Source of the DNA: Bradyrhizobium ontarionense | GTDB lineage: Bacteria > Pseudomonadota > Alphaproteobacteria > Rhizobiales > Xanthobacteraceae | Direction: 5' to 3' | DNA length: 64,000 nt | Assembly (NCBI RefSeq): GCF_021088345.1 | Contig: NZ_CP088156.1 | Span: forward strand, 7,307,001-7,371,000 | Shown here: piece after piece, positions 1-8,894 of the stretch | How positions within the stretch are numbered: position 1 is the first letter of the stretch | Layout: the number at the start of each line of letters is the position of its first letter | The notes under the pieces: model-generated | The model's database searches: none | Told to the model about the DNA's origin: nothing | Seen by the model: only the letters and a program-made list of their open reading frames with translations | Position numbers and translations under genes: made by a program

Positions 1-49
1 CATGCCGACCTTCTACGATCGCAAACGCCTCGGGAGAAAGATGGGTCAT
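1..49 (-). CDS. glgB: 1,4-alpha-glucan branching enzyme, N-terminal fragment (runs off the left edge)
   Basis: Only the first 16 codons are visible, reading MTHLSPEAFAIVEGRH, which I recognise as the usual N-terminus of rhizobial GlgB. GlgB transfers alpha-1,4 segments to alpha-1,6 branch points during glycogen synthesis in the cytoplasm. Its ATG overlaps the TGA of the upstream treS-maltokinase gene in an ATGA arrangement, so the two are probably translationally coupled. That pairing also supports the call, since trehalose synthase/maltokinase genes often sit beside glgB. The rest of the gene lies outside the window. Confidence 0.8.
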   Translation of the reverse strand, partial: MTHLSPEAFAIVEGRH

Positions 50-3000
50 GAGCACTCGCTGGCTGATGCTGGCACGGAGAGGACGCGAAGCAGGTTGCCC
101 AGCGCGACGCGTAGCCAATCCGGCCGGTGAGCCAAGTCATATTCAAGCGCTCCGATCGCTTTTTCCAGCATGAAAAAGTTAAGGAGCGCCTCCGCGGTGT
201 GCGGATCGTCGGGCCAGAGGCGCTGATTGGCCTTGATCTCGCGATAACCGGCCAGAAAGGCAGTGGTCGCGTGATCGCGCCAGTCCGAAAGCGCGGCTGC
301 AAGCCTGCCGTGATCATCCGGGCCGGCTCTCAGGACGCGTTCCAGCGCGACACGAACCGAGCAATCGATCGAGCGCAGGAAGCCGGCAATGTCGCGAGCG
401 GGCGGCGCCTTGCGCCGGCGTTCGGCGAGCGGCTGCTCCTCATCGCCGTCGAAATCGATGATGAAGATGTCATCCTTCACGATTATGATCTGGCCGAGAT
501 GGAAATCGCCATGCACGCGGATGCCGCAGCCGCCGACATGGTGCGAGATCAACGTGCTCAACTGCTCCGACAGCTCGGCGCGCCTGGCGAGCACCTGATC
601 GACCAGCCCCCGTTCGGGGTCCTTGAGCTGGTCGCGGTGCTCGCTCAAGCCCGCCAAGACGCGGCCAGCCTGGGCGCGAAGCCGGTCGATCCAATGATCA
701 AGATCGTCTGCTGTGGTCGGCTCCGGGGCGAAATCGGCCAGATCGCCGCGAGAGGCCAGCGCGGCATGCAGCTCGCCGACCCGCCGACCCGCCTGCGTCA
801 TGTAGCGCAGGTAAGGCGGCTGCTCCTCGCTCTGGCGCTCGTCCCCGCTGGCCGCGAACACGCGCTGGTCGTCGACGAAGCGGTCGAGATAGGCCGCGGT
901 GACGGTCCAGCCGTCTCCCTGGTTCTCGACGAAGCCATGGACGCTGCTGACCGTCCAGCTCCCGCCGTCCTGGATCATCTCGACGCCGCCGAGCAGCGGC
1001 GGCACGTTTGGGAAGCCGACGATTTCAGTCAGGAAGACGCCGATATCGATTTCGGGATGGACGCCGGCCTCGAGCTCGCGATGAATCTTGATGAAGAACT
1101 CGTTGTTGACGACAGCCTTGGTGCTACAGCGGTCGGTCTCGATCACGCGGACCTGCTCGGATTCACGGATGGGCCTGTCGGGAAACTTGGAGGTCGGACG
1201 GAATTCCAGCCGCAGGCCGTTCTCTTCGACCGTGAGCGATTGTCCGAGATTGCGCAGCAGCAGTGCGAGGAAGATCGGACTCGTCGCGGCGTCGAGCAGG
1301 GTGCCTTCGCGGGCGCCTTGGCGCACGGCGGCAAAGGCGTGCGGATTGTAGCGCTCGCGATCGAAGCGAACCCAGTCGATCTGCATCGGCAGCAGATAGC
1401 GCAGCTGCTCTTTCCGCTCGGCGGCCTTGAAGAAGATCAACCAGGGCCGGTTGTCACCGATGTCGCAGAATGGAATCGCGGACGTCAAGGTCGGATGAAT
1501 CGCCTCTGCCGAACGGTCCGAATACCAGCGCGTGCGCGCGAGATGGCCGGGCAGCACGTCGCGCTCGAACACGCTGCGCGTGCGCGCGAGCGTCACCCAG
1601 GTCGAGCCGAGCGGTACCACCAGTGTCTCGAATTCCGGCACCACGCGTTGGATGACGGGTTCTGACTTGTCGCGCTCCTTCAGCTCGAACCAGTAGAAGC
1701 CGTAAGGCGCCAGCGTGATCATGTAGGGCCGCTCGCCGATCGCAGGAAAGCGCGAACGGCCCAACATCTCGTTCGGCACGCGATCCTTGAAGGCGGAAAG
1801 GTCGAGCTCGGTCGCCTGCGCCGAACGCGACAGATTGGCGACGCAAAGGATGACCTCGTCCTTGTACTGCCGCACATAGGCCAGCACGGACCGGTTGGCG
1901 GGCCGGATGAAGCTCATGGTGCCGCGGCCGAACGCGAGCGTCGACTTGCGGACCGAGATCAGCTTCTTGGTCGCGTTCAACAGTGACGAGAGACTGCGCG
2001 ACTGCGCCTCGACGTTGACGGCTTCATAGCCATAGACGGGGTCCATGATCATCGGCGCATAGAGCCGTGCCGGATCGGCGCGGGAGAAGCCGCCATTGCG
2101 GTCCGGCGTCCACTGCATCGGCGTGCGCACGCCGTTGCGGTCACCGAGATAGATGTTGTCGCCCATGCCGATCTCGTCGCCGTAATAGATGATCGGCGTA
2201 CCCGGGAACGACAGCAGCAGCGAGTTCATCAGCTCGATTTTGCGCCGGTCGTTGTCCATCAGCGGCGCCAGGCGCCGGCGGATGCCGACATTGATCCGCG
2301 CGCGCGGATCATTCGCATAGGTCGACCACAAATAGTCGCGCTCGACGTCGGTCACCATTTCCAAGGTCAGCTCGTCATGGTTGCGGAGGAACAGCGCCCA
2401 TTGGCAGGTCGCGGGAATGTCGGGCGTCTGGCGCAGGATGTCGGTGATCGGGAAACGGTCCTCCTGCGCGATCGCCATATAGATGCGCGGCATCAGCGGG
2501 AAGTGATAGGCCATGTGGCATTCGTCGCCCTGGCCGAAATATTCCTGCACGTCCTCCGGCCATTGGTTGGCCTCGGCCAACAGCAGCTTGTCCTTGGCGT
2601 AATTGTCGAGCTCGACCCGCAGGCGCTTAATGATCGCATGCGTCTCGGGAAGGTTCTCGTTGTTGGTGCCGTCGCGCTCGCAGAGGTAGGGGATGGCATC
2701 GAGCCGGAAGCCGTCGACGCCGGCATCGAGCCAGCGCTTCATCACCTGGATGATGGCGTTGACCACGCGCGGATTGTCGAAGTTGAGGTCCGGCTGATGC
2801 GAGAAAAAGCGATGCCAGTAGAACTGGCCGGCTTCCGGATCCCAGGTCCAGTTGGACTTCTCGGTATCGGTGAAGATGATTCGCGTGCCGAGATATTTCT
2901 GGTCGGTGTCGCTCCAGACATACCAGTTGCGGGCGCTGGAGCCGGGCGGGCTGCGCCGGGCGCGCTTGAACCAGTGGTGCTGGTCGGAGGTGTGGTTGAC

Positions 3001-3351
3001 CACGAGCTCGGTGATCACCCGCAGCCCGCGCCGCTTGGCCTCCTGGATGAAGCGCTTGAAATCCTTCATCGTCCCGAAATCGGGATTGATGCTGCCGTAA
3101 TCGGCGATGTCGTAGCCATCGTCACGGCCGGGGGAAGGATAGAACGGCAACAGCCACAGCGTGGTGACGCCGAGGTCCTGCAGATAATCGAGCTTGTCGG
3201 TCAGGCCGGCGAAGTCGCCGACGCCGTCATTGTTGCTGTCGGCGAAGGCTTTGACGTGCAGCTGGTAGATGATCGCATCCTTGTACCAGAGACCGTCGCC
3301 ATCGGTCGTCGTCACGAGGTCGGTCGCATCCAGAGACGACATCACGTTCAT
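46..3351 (-). CDS. treS: trehalose synthase fused to maltokinase (TreS-Mak)
   Basis: This 1101-residue cytoplasmic enzyme joins a GH13 trehalose synthase (about residues 20-570) to a maltokinase-like domain (about 600-1101). TreS interconverts trehalose and maltose; the kinase part would make maltose 1-phosphate, the donor used by GlgE. The GH13 catalytic residues are visible: nucleophile D218 in GFRLDAI, acid E260 in LLAEANQ and D326 in RNHDE. The kinase domain carries HGDFHLGQ followed by IDFDGDE, the aminoglycoside-phosphotransferase-like catalytic and metal-binding motifs. TreS alone is normally 550-600 residues, so the fusion is real and uninterrupted. M4 is an alternative start. It overlaps glgB by four bases and faces malQ across a shared control region; glgE itself is not in the window. 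Confidence 0.95.
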   Translation of the reverse strand: MNVMSSLDATDLVTTTDGDGLWYKDAIIYQLHVKAFADSNNDGVGDFAGLTDKLDYLQDLGVTTLWLLPFYPSPGRDDGYDIADYGSINPDFGTMKDFKRFIQEAKRRGLRVITELVVNHTSDQHHWFKRARRSPPGSSARNWYVWSDTDQKYLGTRIIFTDTEKSNWTWDPEAGQFYWHRFFSHQPDLNFDNPRVVNAIIQVMKRWLDAGVDGFRLDAIPYLCERDGTNNENLPETHAIIKRLRVELDNYAKDKLLLAEANQWPEDVQEYFGQGDECHMAYHFPLMPRIYMAIAQEDRFPITDILRQTPDIPATCQWALFLRNHDELTLEMVTDVERDYLWSTYANDPRARINVGIRRRLAPLMDNDRRKIELMNSLLLSFPGTPIIYYGDEIGMGDNIYLGDRNGVRTPMQWTPDRNGGFSRADPARLYAPMIMDPVYGYEAVNVEAQSRSLSSLLNATKKLISVRKSTLAFGRGTMSFIRPANRSVLAYVRQYKDEVILCVANLSRSAQATELDLSAFKDRVPNEMLGRSRFPAIGERPYMITLAPYGFYWFELKERDKSEPVIQRVVPEFETLVVPLGSTWVTLARTRSVFERDVLPGHLARTRWYSDRSAEAIHPTLTSAIPFCDIGDNRPWLIFFKAAERKEQLRYLLPMQIDWVRFDRERYNPHAFAAVRQGAREGTLLDAATSPIFLALLLRNLGQSLTVEENGLRLEFRPTSKFPDRPIRESEQVRVIETDRCSTKAVVNNEFFIKIHRELEAGVHPEIDIGVFLTEIVGFPNVPPLLGGVEMIQDGGSWTVSSVHGFVENQGDGWTVTAAYLDRFVDDQRVFAASGDERQSEEQPPYLRYMTQAGRRVGELHAALASRGDLADFAPEPTTADDLDHWIDRLRAQAGRVLAGLSEHRDQLKDPERGLVDQVLARRAELSEQLSTLISHHVGGCGIRVHGDFHLGQIIIVKDDIFIIDFDGDEEQPLAERRRKAPPARDIAGFLRSIDCSVRVALERVLRAGPDDHGRLAAALSDWRDHATTAFLAGYREIKANQRLWPDDPHTAEALLNFFMLEKAIGALEYDLAHRPDWLRVALGNLLRVLSVPASASECS

Positions 3352-3561
3352 GGGGCTCTCACCGGACGGAGGATAGTGAATCGGCTGTGATCGGAGGCGA
3401 CTTGGCCCCGACAGATGCGGCTCTCCTCAAAAGGGGGCAGAATAGGGGAGAAAGCGTCTCGGGGAACGACGCTCTCGAACCTGTGCGCAAATTTGTTCAC
3501 GGTGATGCCATTGACAACAAAACGGTGTCCCGGTTCGCTATGAATCGAGACGACCCCATAC

Positions 3562-3587
3562 AAAGCTGCAGACGAGGGTTTTGTTCC
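3562..3587 (-). promoter_or_regulatory. near-consensus EcfG (general stress sigma) promoter facing treS-mak
   Basis: Read on the minus strand this is GGAAC, 17 bases, then CTTT, one mismatch from the known alphaproteobacterial EcfG consensus GGAAC-N16/17-CGTT. It would start transcription near 3555, leaving a leader of about 200 bases before treS. The mismatch in the -10 makes it weaker than the malQ-facing element. Confidence 0.4.
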
Positions 3588-3591
3588 CGAG

Positions 3592-3616
3592 GGAACGAGG
3601 CCAAGTGCGGCGCGTT
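3592..3616 (+). promoter_or_regulatory. consensus EcfG (general stress sigma) promoter for malQ
   Basis: GGAAC at 3592-3596, 16 bases, then CGTT at 3613-3616: a perfect match to the EcfG consensus described in Methylobacterium and Bradyrhizobium. It lies 75 bases upstream of the malQ ATG, giving a leader of about 65-70 bases. The GH15 gene 34 bases after malQ is likely on the same transcript. Confidence 0.75.
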
Positions 3617-3690
3617 AGGGGTCTATCCTCTTGCTGTCCAACAACAATTTCATGACGTGCGACTCCCTTCACGTCCAGATCGCGTGCCGA

Positions 3691-5643
3691 ATGGATCTCT
3701 TCAAAGAAGCTCATAGTCTCGGAATCCTGACAGAATTCTATGACGGTCAGGGTCAGCGCCGCGTTACCGACGAGGCGGCCCTCAAAATCATCGTCGAGGC
3801 CTTCCCCAGGCCCACGCCTCACCGGCTGCTGAGCGGTGCAATCGTGATTCGGTCCGGGCAGCCGGCCCGCAGCCGGCTCAACGAGGCGGCCAAGCTGCCG
3901 GTCGTATGGACCATCAAGCGCGGGGATGTGCAGGTTGCCAGCGGTGAGACGGGCGAGGCGCTGGTCGAATGGCCAGCGGATCTTCCGGCGGGCAGCTATC
4001 GCCTCGAGCTTGCGGATGCGTCGTCATGCCGCGAGGATTTGCCGCTGCTGGTCGCTCCGGAGAAGGCGTTCGGTGGCGATTTCGACCGCGGCTGGCTGTT
4101 GGCGGTGCAGCTCTACGGCATTCGCTCAGGCCGCAACTGGGGCATGGGTGATTTCACCGATCTGGCCAATCTGATCGAGCTCGGAGCAAAGCTCGGCACC
4201 GACGGCGTCGGTCTCAATCCGCTGCATGCGTTGTTCGATGACCGGCCCGGGGATTTCAGCCCCTACGCTCCGAACAGCCGACTGTTCCTGAACGCGCTCT
4301 ATGTCGATGTCGAGCAAGCCCCGGGCTTCCGGAAGCGGCCCGACAGCAAGCTGCTGCAGCAGCTGAGGCAAGCCGAGTTCGTCGATTACAAGGGGGTCGC
4401 GGCGCTGAAATGGCCGGCCCTGCGCGCCGCCTTCAAGGCCTTCATGGCGACGCCGGACAGCGCCGAGGCCGCCGAGTTCAAGACCTATCGGGCCGAGCGT
4501 GGCGACCTGCTCGCGCGCTTCACCTGCTTCGAAGTGCTGCGGCATCGCTTCCAGCAGCCATGGTGGGAATGGCCCGCGGAATGGCGCGAGCCCGACGCGG
4601 CGCGCTGTGCGGCGCTGCTCAACGGCCCCGACCGTCGTGAGGCCGAATTCGTGGCCTATGTGCAGTGGCTCGCCGAACGACAGCTGCGCCATTGCAAGGA
4701 GCTTGCCCATCGGCTGGGCATGAAGGTGGGTCTCTATCTCGACGTCGCGGTCGGCGTCCAATCCGACGGCTTCGACGCCTGGAACGAGCAGGGAGCCATC
4801 TCGCGGACGCTATCCGTCGGCGCGCCGCCCGATCCTTTGAATACGGTCGGACAGAACTGGGGCCTGGCCGGCTTCAATGCGCCGGGGCTCGAATTGAAGA
4901 ACTTCGAACCCTTCCGGGAGATGGTGCGGGCGTCGATGCGCCATGCCGGTGCGATCCGGCTCGATCACGTGCTCGGTCTGAAGCGGCTCTATCTGGTCCC
5001 GCACGGCTTTCCGGCCAAGCAGGGGGCCTATGTCCAGATGCCCTTCGACGCGCTGCTGGCCGCCACCACAATGGAGAGCGTCGCGAACGAGTGCATCGTC
5101 ATCGGCGAGGATCTCGGTACCGTTCCGGAAGGGTTTCGCGAGCAGATGGCCGATTGGGGCCTGTGGTCGTACAAGGTGATGATCTTCGAGCGCGACGACA
5201 ATGGGCGCTTCCGCGATGTCGATGCCTATCCGCCGAACGCCCTGGTGACACTGAACACGCACGACCTCTCGACCTATGCCGGCTGGCGCTCGTTCGGCGA
5301 TCTCACGACCAAGCGCGGGCTCGACATCGATCCCGGCGAGACCGACGAGGAGCGCTGGCGCGCGTTGGGGCTGTGGGACGAGGTGCTGCGCCACAACGCG
5401 ATCGAAAAGAACGACGTCTATTCGGCGATCGGCTTCCTGTCGCGAACGCGGTCACGGCTGCTTGCGATTTCGCTGGAAGACCTGCTCGGCGTGGTCGACC
5501 AGCCGAACATTCCCGGCACGATCGACGAGCATCCCAACTGGCAGCGCAAGATGCCGGTCGCGATCGAAGACATCACCGGTGCGATCGATGCCGAGGCGCT
5601 GAGGGCGGCAACCGCCGAACGGATCAGCCCGGCGGGCGTTTGA
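3691..5643 (+). CDS. malQ: 4-alpha-glucanotransferase (amylomaltase, GH77)
   Basis: MalQ moves alpha-1,4-glucan segments between maltooligosaccharides, releasing glucose, in cytoplasmic glycogen and maltodextrin turnover. The 650-residue product carries the GH77 active-site blocks: RLDHVLGLKR (nucleophile Asp), IGEDLGTVP (acid Glu) and NTHDLST (third carboxylate). The start at 3691 (MDLFKEAHS) fits the family N-terminus; in-frame ATG codons at 3652 and 3631 would add 13 or 20 residues with no homology I recognise, and none of the three has a strong ribosome-binding site. A consensus EcfG promoter lies upstream. The GH15 gene follows after 34 bases on the same strand, and treS-mak diverges, so the locus is a glucan/trehalose cluster. 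Confidence 0.95.
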   Translation: MDLFKEAHSLGILTEFYDGQGQRRVTDEAALKIIVEAFPRPTPHRLLSGAIVIRSGQPARSRLNEAAKLPVVWTIKRGDVQVASGETGEALVEWPADLPAGSYRLELADASSCREDLPLLVAPEKAFGGDFDRGWLLAVQLYGIRSGRNWGMGDFTDLANLIELGAKLGTDGVGLNPLHALFDDRPGDFSPYAPNSRLFLNALYVDVEQAPGFRKRPDSKLLQQLRQAEFVDYKGVAALKWPALRAAFKAFMATPDSAEAAEFKTYRAERGDLLARFTCFEVLRHRFQQPWWEWPAEWREPDAARCAALLNGPDRREAEFVAYVQWLAERQLRHCKELAHRLGMKVGLYLDVAVGVQSDGFDAWNEQGAISRTLSVGAPPDPLNTVGQNWGLAGFNAPGLELKNFEPFREMVRASMRHAGAIRLDHVLGLKRLYLVPHGFPAKQGAYVQMPFDALLAATTMESVANECIVIGEDLGTVPEGFREQMADWGLWSYKVMIFERDDNGRFRDVDAYPPNALVTLNTHDLSTYAGWRSFGDLTTKRGLDIDPGETDEERWRALGLWDEVLRHNAIEKNDVYSAIGFLSRTRSRLLAISLEDLLGVVDQPNIPGTIDEHPNWQRKMPVAIEDITGAIDAEALRAATAERISPAGV

Positions 5644-5677
5644 GAAGCGGCGGGGGGCATTTGCATACGGATGTGAA

Positions 5678-7489
5678 ATGTCCTGCAGGATCGAAGACTA
5701 CGCGCTGATTGGTGATTGCGAGACGGCTGCGCTCGTCAGCCGCAACGGGTCGATCGACTGGCTGTGCTGGCCGGCTTTCGACTCGGATGCCTGTTTCGCG
5801 GCACTGCTCGGCGATCACGGCAATGGACGCTGGTTGATCGAGCCGGGCGGTGAGGTCACCGCAGTGTCGCGCCGCTATCGCGGCGACAGCCTGATTCTCG
5901 AAACCCGGTTCGAGACCGCTACAGGCACGGTCGAGCTGATCGACTTCATGCCGCCGCGGGGGAGCGCGTCCGACATCGTCCGCCTCGTTCGCGGTGTCTC
6001 CGGCCATGTCGGCATGCGCATGGACCTGATCATCCGCTTCGGCTTGGGCGTGGAGATTCCCTGGGTGAAGCGCTCGGAGGATCGTTCCGCGCTGCTCGCC
6101 ATCTGCGGCCCGGACATGACGGTGCTGCGCACGCCGATCGAAACCCGTGGCGAGAACATGACGACGGTGGCCGAGTTCGAGGTCACGGCCGGCGACACCG
6201 TGCCGTTCGTGCTGACCTATGGACCCTCCCACCTCGCGGTGCCCAAGCCGATCGATCCGGATCAGGCGCTTGATGATACCGAGGCGTTCTGGACGGACTG
6301 GTCGGGCCGCTGCAGCTATCGGGGTGATCATCGCGACCTCGTGATGCGATCGCTGATCACGCTCAAGGCGCTCACTTATGGCCCGACCGGCGGTATCGTC
6401 GCGGCGCCGACCACCTCGCTGCCGGAGAAGCTCGGCGGCAAGCGCAACTGGGACTACCGCTTCTGCTGGCTGCGCGACGCCACCTTCACGCTGCTGGCGC
6501 TGATGAACTCCGGCTATACCGAGGAAGCGCTGGCGTGGCACAACTGGCTGCTGCGCGCGGCCGCTGGCGCGCCGGCCTGCATGCAGATCATGTATGGCAT
6601 CATGGGCCAGCGGCGGCTGATGGAGTGGGAAGCGGAATGGCTGCCGGGCTATGAGGGCGCCCAGCCGGTCCGGATCGGCAATGCCGCTCATGCGCAGCTG
6701 CAGCTCGACGTCTATGGCGAGCTGATGGACGCCTTCCATCAGGCCCGCATGACCAAGCTGAAGCTGGATGACGGCACCTGGGAGCTGGAATGCGCGGTGC
6801 TCGATCATCTCACCGACTTCTGGGACCAGCCCGATAACGGCATCTGGGAGCGCCGCGGCGACGGCCGCCACTACGTCTTCTCCAAAGTGATGACCTGGGT
6901 GGCTTTCGACCGCGCCATCAAGAGCGCCGAGAAATTCGGCTTCGATGCGCCGCTCGAGCGCTGGACGCGGTTGCGTGACACCATCCACCGCGATGTCTGC
7001 GAAAACGGCTATGACGCCGGTCTCGACAGTTTCGTGGACTCCTATGGCTCGCAGCTGCTCGACGCGAGCCTGCTGCTGCTGCCCGCGGTCGGCTTCCTGC
7101 CGAGCTCCGATCCGCGTATCCGTGGCACGATCGAAGCGATCGAACAGCATCTGCTGCGTGACGGCTTCGTGCTGCGCCATGATCCGCGCGAGCTCTCCGC
7201 CGAGGAGGAGCAGCCGATCGAAGGCGCCTTCCTCGCCTGCACGCTGTGGCTGGCCGATGCGCATGTGCTGGCCGGCAACATCGCCAAGGCCGAGACGCTG
7301 TTCCAACGCGTGGTGGCCATTGCCAATGATGTGGGCCTGCTTGCGGAGGAATACGACACGCAGGCGCGGCGGCAGACCGGCAACTTCCCCCAGGCGCTCA
7401 CGCACATCGCGCTGATCAACACGGCGCAGAATCTCAGCGGGGCCAAGAAGACCTGCGACAAGCCGGCAAAGCAGCGCTCCGAGTCCTGA
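5678..7489 (+). CDS. GH15 family glycoside hydrolase (glucoamylase- or trehalase-type)
   Basis: A 603-residue protein with the GH15 layout: an N-terminal beta-sandwich (starting MSCRIEDYALIGDCETAAL, with SIDWLCWPAFDS) and a C-terminal (alpha/alpha)6 barrel marked by RNWDYRFCWLRDA. Family members release glucose from alpha-glucans, and some bacterial and archaeal ones with this short N-terminal signature are trehalases. No signal peptide is visible, so it should be cytoplasmic. It follows malQ by 34 bases and is probably co-transcribed from the EcfG promoter at 3592. With TreS opposite, either trehalose breakdown or removal of glucose from maltodextrin ends would fit; sequence alone does not decide. 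Confidence 0.9.
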   Translation: MSCRIEDYALIGDCETAALVSRNGSIDWLCWPAFDSDACFAALLGDHGNGRWLIEPGGEVTAVSRRYRGDSLILETRFETATGTVELIDFMPPRGSASDIVRLVRGVSGHVGMRMDLIIRFGLGVEIPWVKRSEDRSALLAICGPDMTVLRTPIETRGENMTTVAEFEVTAGDTVPFVLTYGPSHLAVPKPIDPDQALDDTEAFWTDWSGRCSYRGDHRDLVMRSLITLKALTYGPTGGIVAAPTTSLPEKLGGKRNWDYRFCWLRDATFTLLALMNSGYTEEALAWHNWLLRAAAGAPACMQIMYGIMGQRRLMEWEAEWLPGYEGAQPVRIGNAAHAQLQLDVYGELMDAFHQARMTKLKLDDGTWELECAVLDHLTDFWDQPDNGIWERRGDGRHYVFSKVMTWVAFDRAIKSAEKFGFDAPLERWTRLRDTIHRDVCENGYDAGLDSFVDSYGSQLLDASLLLLPAVGFLPSSDPRIRGTIEAIEQHLLRDGFVLRHDPRELSAEEEQPIEGAFLACTLWLADAHVLAGNIAKAETLFQRVVAIANDVGLLAEEYDTQARRQTGNFPQALTHIALINTAQNLSGAKKTCDKPAKQRSES

Positions 7490-7525
7490 GCCCGATGCGT
7501 GCGGCTTATCGGCTAGCCGTGTTGG

Positions 7526-8338
7526 TTAGCCTTGCGCGTTCTCGGCCAGGATCATCTCCATCGCATTGGCAAAGCCTTCGTCCTGGTTGGAGGTCGTGAC
7601 GCGCTTGGCGTGGCTCTTCACCTCGTCGCTGGCGTTGCCCATGGCAATCGACAGCCCGCTGACCTCGAACATCGCGACGTCGTTGTGCATGTCGCCGATG
7701 GTGGCGACCTGTTCGAGCGGAATGCCGAGCCGCTCCGCCATGGCTGCAACGAAGGTCCCCTTGTTCCGGCCCGGCGGAGTGATGTCGAGGTAGTAGCTCT
7801 GCGAGCGGACGGCCGTCGCTTCGGCGCCCAGCGCCTCGCGCATCTCACCCTCGCAGCGGGCAAGCAGGTCGAAATCGTTGCTCGAGCCGACGATCTTGCA
7901 GGCGTTCGAGAGGTAAGGTGAGAAATCGTCGATGATCGTCGGCTCGGCACGGATCGCGCGCCGTTCGTTGGGGACGTAGTCGCCGTATGGATTGCGCGTC
8001 AGCCAGGCGTCGCTGGTGAACAGCCAGATGTCGACGCCGGACTGGTCGAGGAGATCGAGGCACCGCCCGGCGGCCGAGGCCGGGATCAGGCTCTGCTCCA
8101 GCGGTCGCATGTCGGCATCGATGATCGAGCTGCCGTTGAATGGTCCGACCGGCAGGCTGATCTGCAAGGGTTCGATCAGGAAGCTCATCCCGATCGCGGG
8201 TCGGCTGGAGGTGAGCGTGAAGGCGATGCCCGCTTCGTGCAGCTGGCCTACCGCCTTCGCCGCCCGTTCGGTCAAGACCTTGTCCTTGGTCAGAAGCGTG
8301 CCGTCAACGTCGGACACGACGAGAGCGATGCGGGTCAT
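7526..8338 (-). CDS. HAD-IIB (Cof-type) phosphatase
   Basis: A 270-residue haloacid-dehalogenase phosphatase of the Cof/SPP group. Motif I is DVDGT with the nucleophile Asp, motif II is TLTSSRP, and motif IV is GDMHNDVAM. Relatives hydrolyse sugar phosphates and phosphorylated cofactors; the exact substrate cannot be read from sequence. The start at 8338 (MTRIALVVSDVDGT) puts motif I at the N-terminus as usual. An upstream in-frame ATG at 8425 would add 29 Ser/Pro/Arg-rich residues that overlap gntK and is rejected. It is the last gene of the pentose phosphate operon, 19 bases after gntK, so a sugar or sugar-acid phosphate substrate is plausible. Confidence 0.9.
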   Translation of the reverse strand: MTRIALVVSDVDGTLLTKDKVLTERAAKAVGQLHEAGIAFTLTSSRPAIGMSFLIEPLQISLPVGPFNGSSIIDADMRPLEQSLIPASAAGRCLDLLDQSGVDIWLFTSDAWLTRNPYGDYVPNERRAIRAEPTIIDDFSPYLSNACKIVGSSNDFDLLARCEGEMREALGAEATAVRSQSYYLDITPPGRNKGTFVAAMAERLGIPLEQVATIGDMHNDVAMFEVSGLSIAMGNASDEVKSHAKRVTTSNQDEGFANAMEMILAENAQG

Positions 8339-8357
8339 GAGCCCTTCCTGTTCGCGG

Positions 8358-8894
8358 TCAGGCTCGGCGCTGACCGATGTTGAGCTGTTGCAGGATGTCG
8401 TCGACGATCGCCGCCACGGGGGCATCGATCGAGACGGCGATGGGATGCTCGCCGGCGGCAGGTGCTTCCAGGGTGGCGAACTGACTGGCGAGCAGGCCGG
8501 GCGGCATGAAGTGACCCTGGCGATGCTCCATCCTGTCGGCGATCAACTCCCGGCTTCCTCTGAGATAGACCATGCGGACGTCGCTGTGGCCGGCGACCAG
8601 AATGTCGCGATAGGCCTTCTTGAGCGCCGAGCAGGCGATGATGACATGCTCGCCCGCCGCACGGCAGCGCGCGATCTCGTCGGCGATGGCCTGCAGCCAG
8701 GGGCGTCGGTCCTCGTCGGTGAGCGGGTGCCCCGCACTCATCTTGGCGACGTTGGCCGGCGGGTGAAAACTGTCGCCGTCTTCGAAGCGCCATCCGAGCC
8801 GCCGGCCGAGGGCTTCGCCGATCGTGCTCTTGCCAGAGCCGGATACGCCCATGATCACGAGCGCATGGGGCAGGTCAGACGTCGCCACTTTCAT
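8358..8894 (-). CDS. gntK: gluconokinase (thermoresistant, P-loop type)
   Basis: A 178-residue cytoplasmic kinase that phosphorylates gluconate to 6-phosphogluconate, feeding the Gnd reaction encoded upstream in the same operon. The P-loop GVSGSGKST lies near the N-terminus, followed by the family block EDGDSFHPPANVAKM and by ACSALKKAYRD. Length is typical. The start at 8894 (MKVATSDL) overlaps the end of pgl by 20 bases; the in-frame ATG codons at 8936 and 8915 would enlarge the overlap with no homology gained. Its place directly after pgl fits a route that captures free gluconate alongside glucose 6-phosphate. Confidence 0.93.
   Translation of the reverse strand: MKVATSDLPHALVIMGVSGSGKSTIGEALGRRLGWRFEDGDSFHPPANVAKMSAGHPLTDEDRRPWLQAIADEIARCRAAGEHVIIACSALKKAYRDILVAGHSDVRMVYLRGSRELIADRMEHRQGHFMPPGLLASQFATLEAPAAGEHPIAVSIDAPVAAIVDDILQQLNIGQRRA

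Larger units (their letters stand above)
3352..3690. other. divergent control region between treS-mak and malQ
   Basis: This 339-bp gap has no convincing gene. It holds two back-to-back EcfG-type promoter elements, listed separately, whose -35 boxes form the inverted repeat GTTCCC-GA-GGGAAC at 3583-3596. A TTGACA hexamer at 3511-3516 has no good -10 at 16-18 bases, so I do not call a housekeeping promoter there. Confidence 0.7.

Noticed and set aside
127..1665. 512-codon open frame antisense to treS-mak
   Set aside because: High-GC coding DNA leaves the opposite strand open; the translation is Arg/Ala/Asp-biased without any recognisable motif and the sense gene is certain.
3511..3544. TTGACA with TATGAA as a housekeeping promoter
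   Set aside because: Spacing is 22 bases, too long; the hexamer at 17 bases (TTCGCT) is poor.
5624..7405. 593-codon open frame antisense to the GH15 gene
   Set aside because: Same artefact: no motif, no ribosome-binding site, composition typical of antisense shadow.
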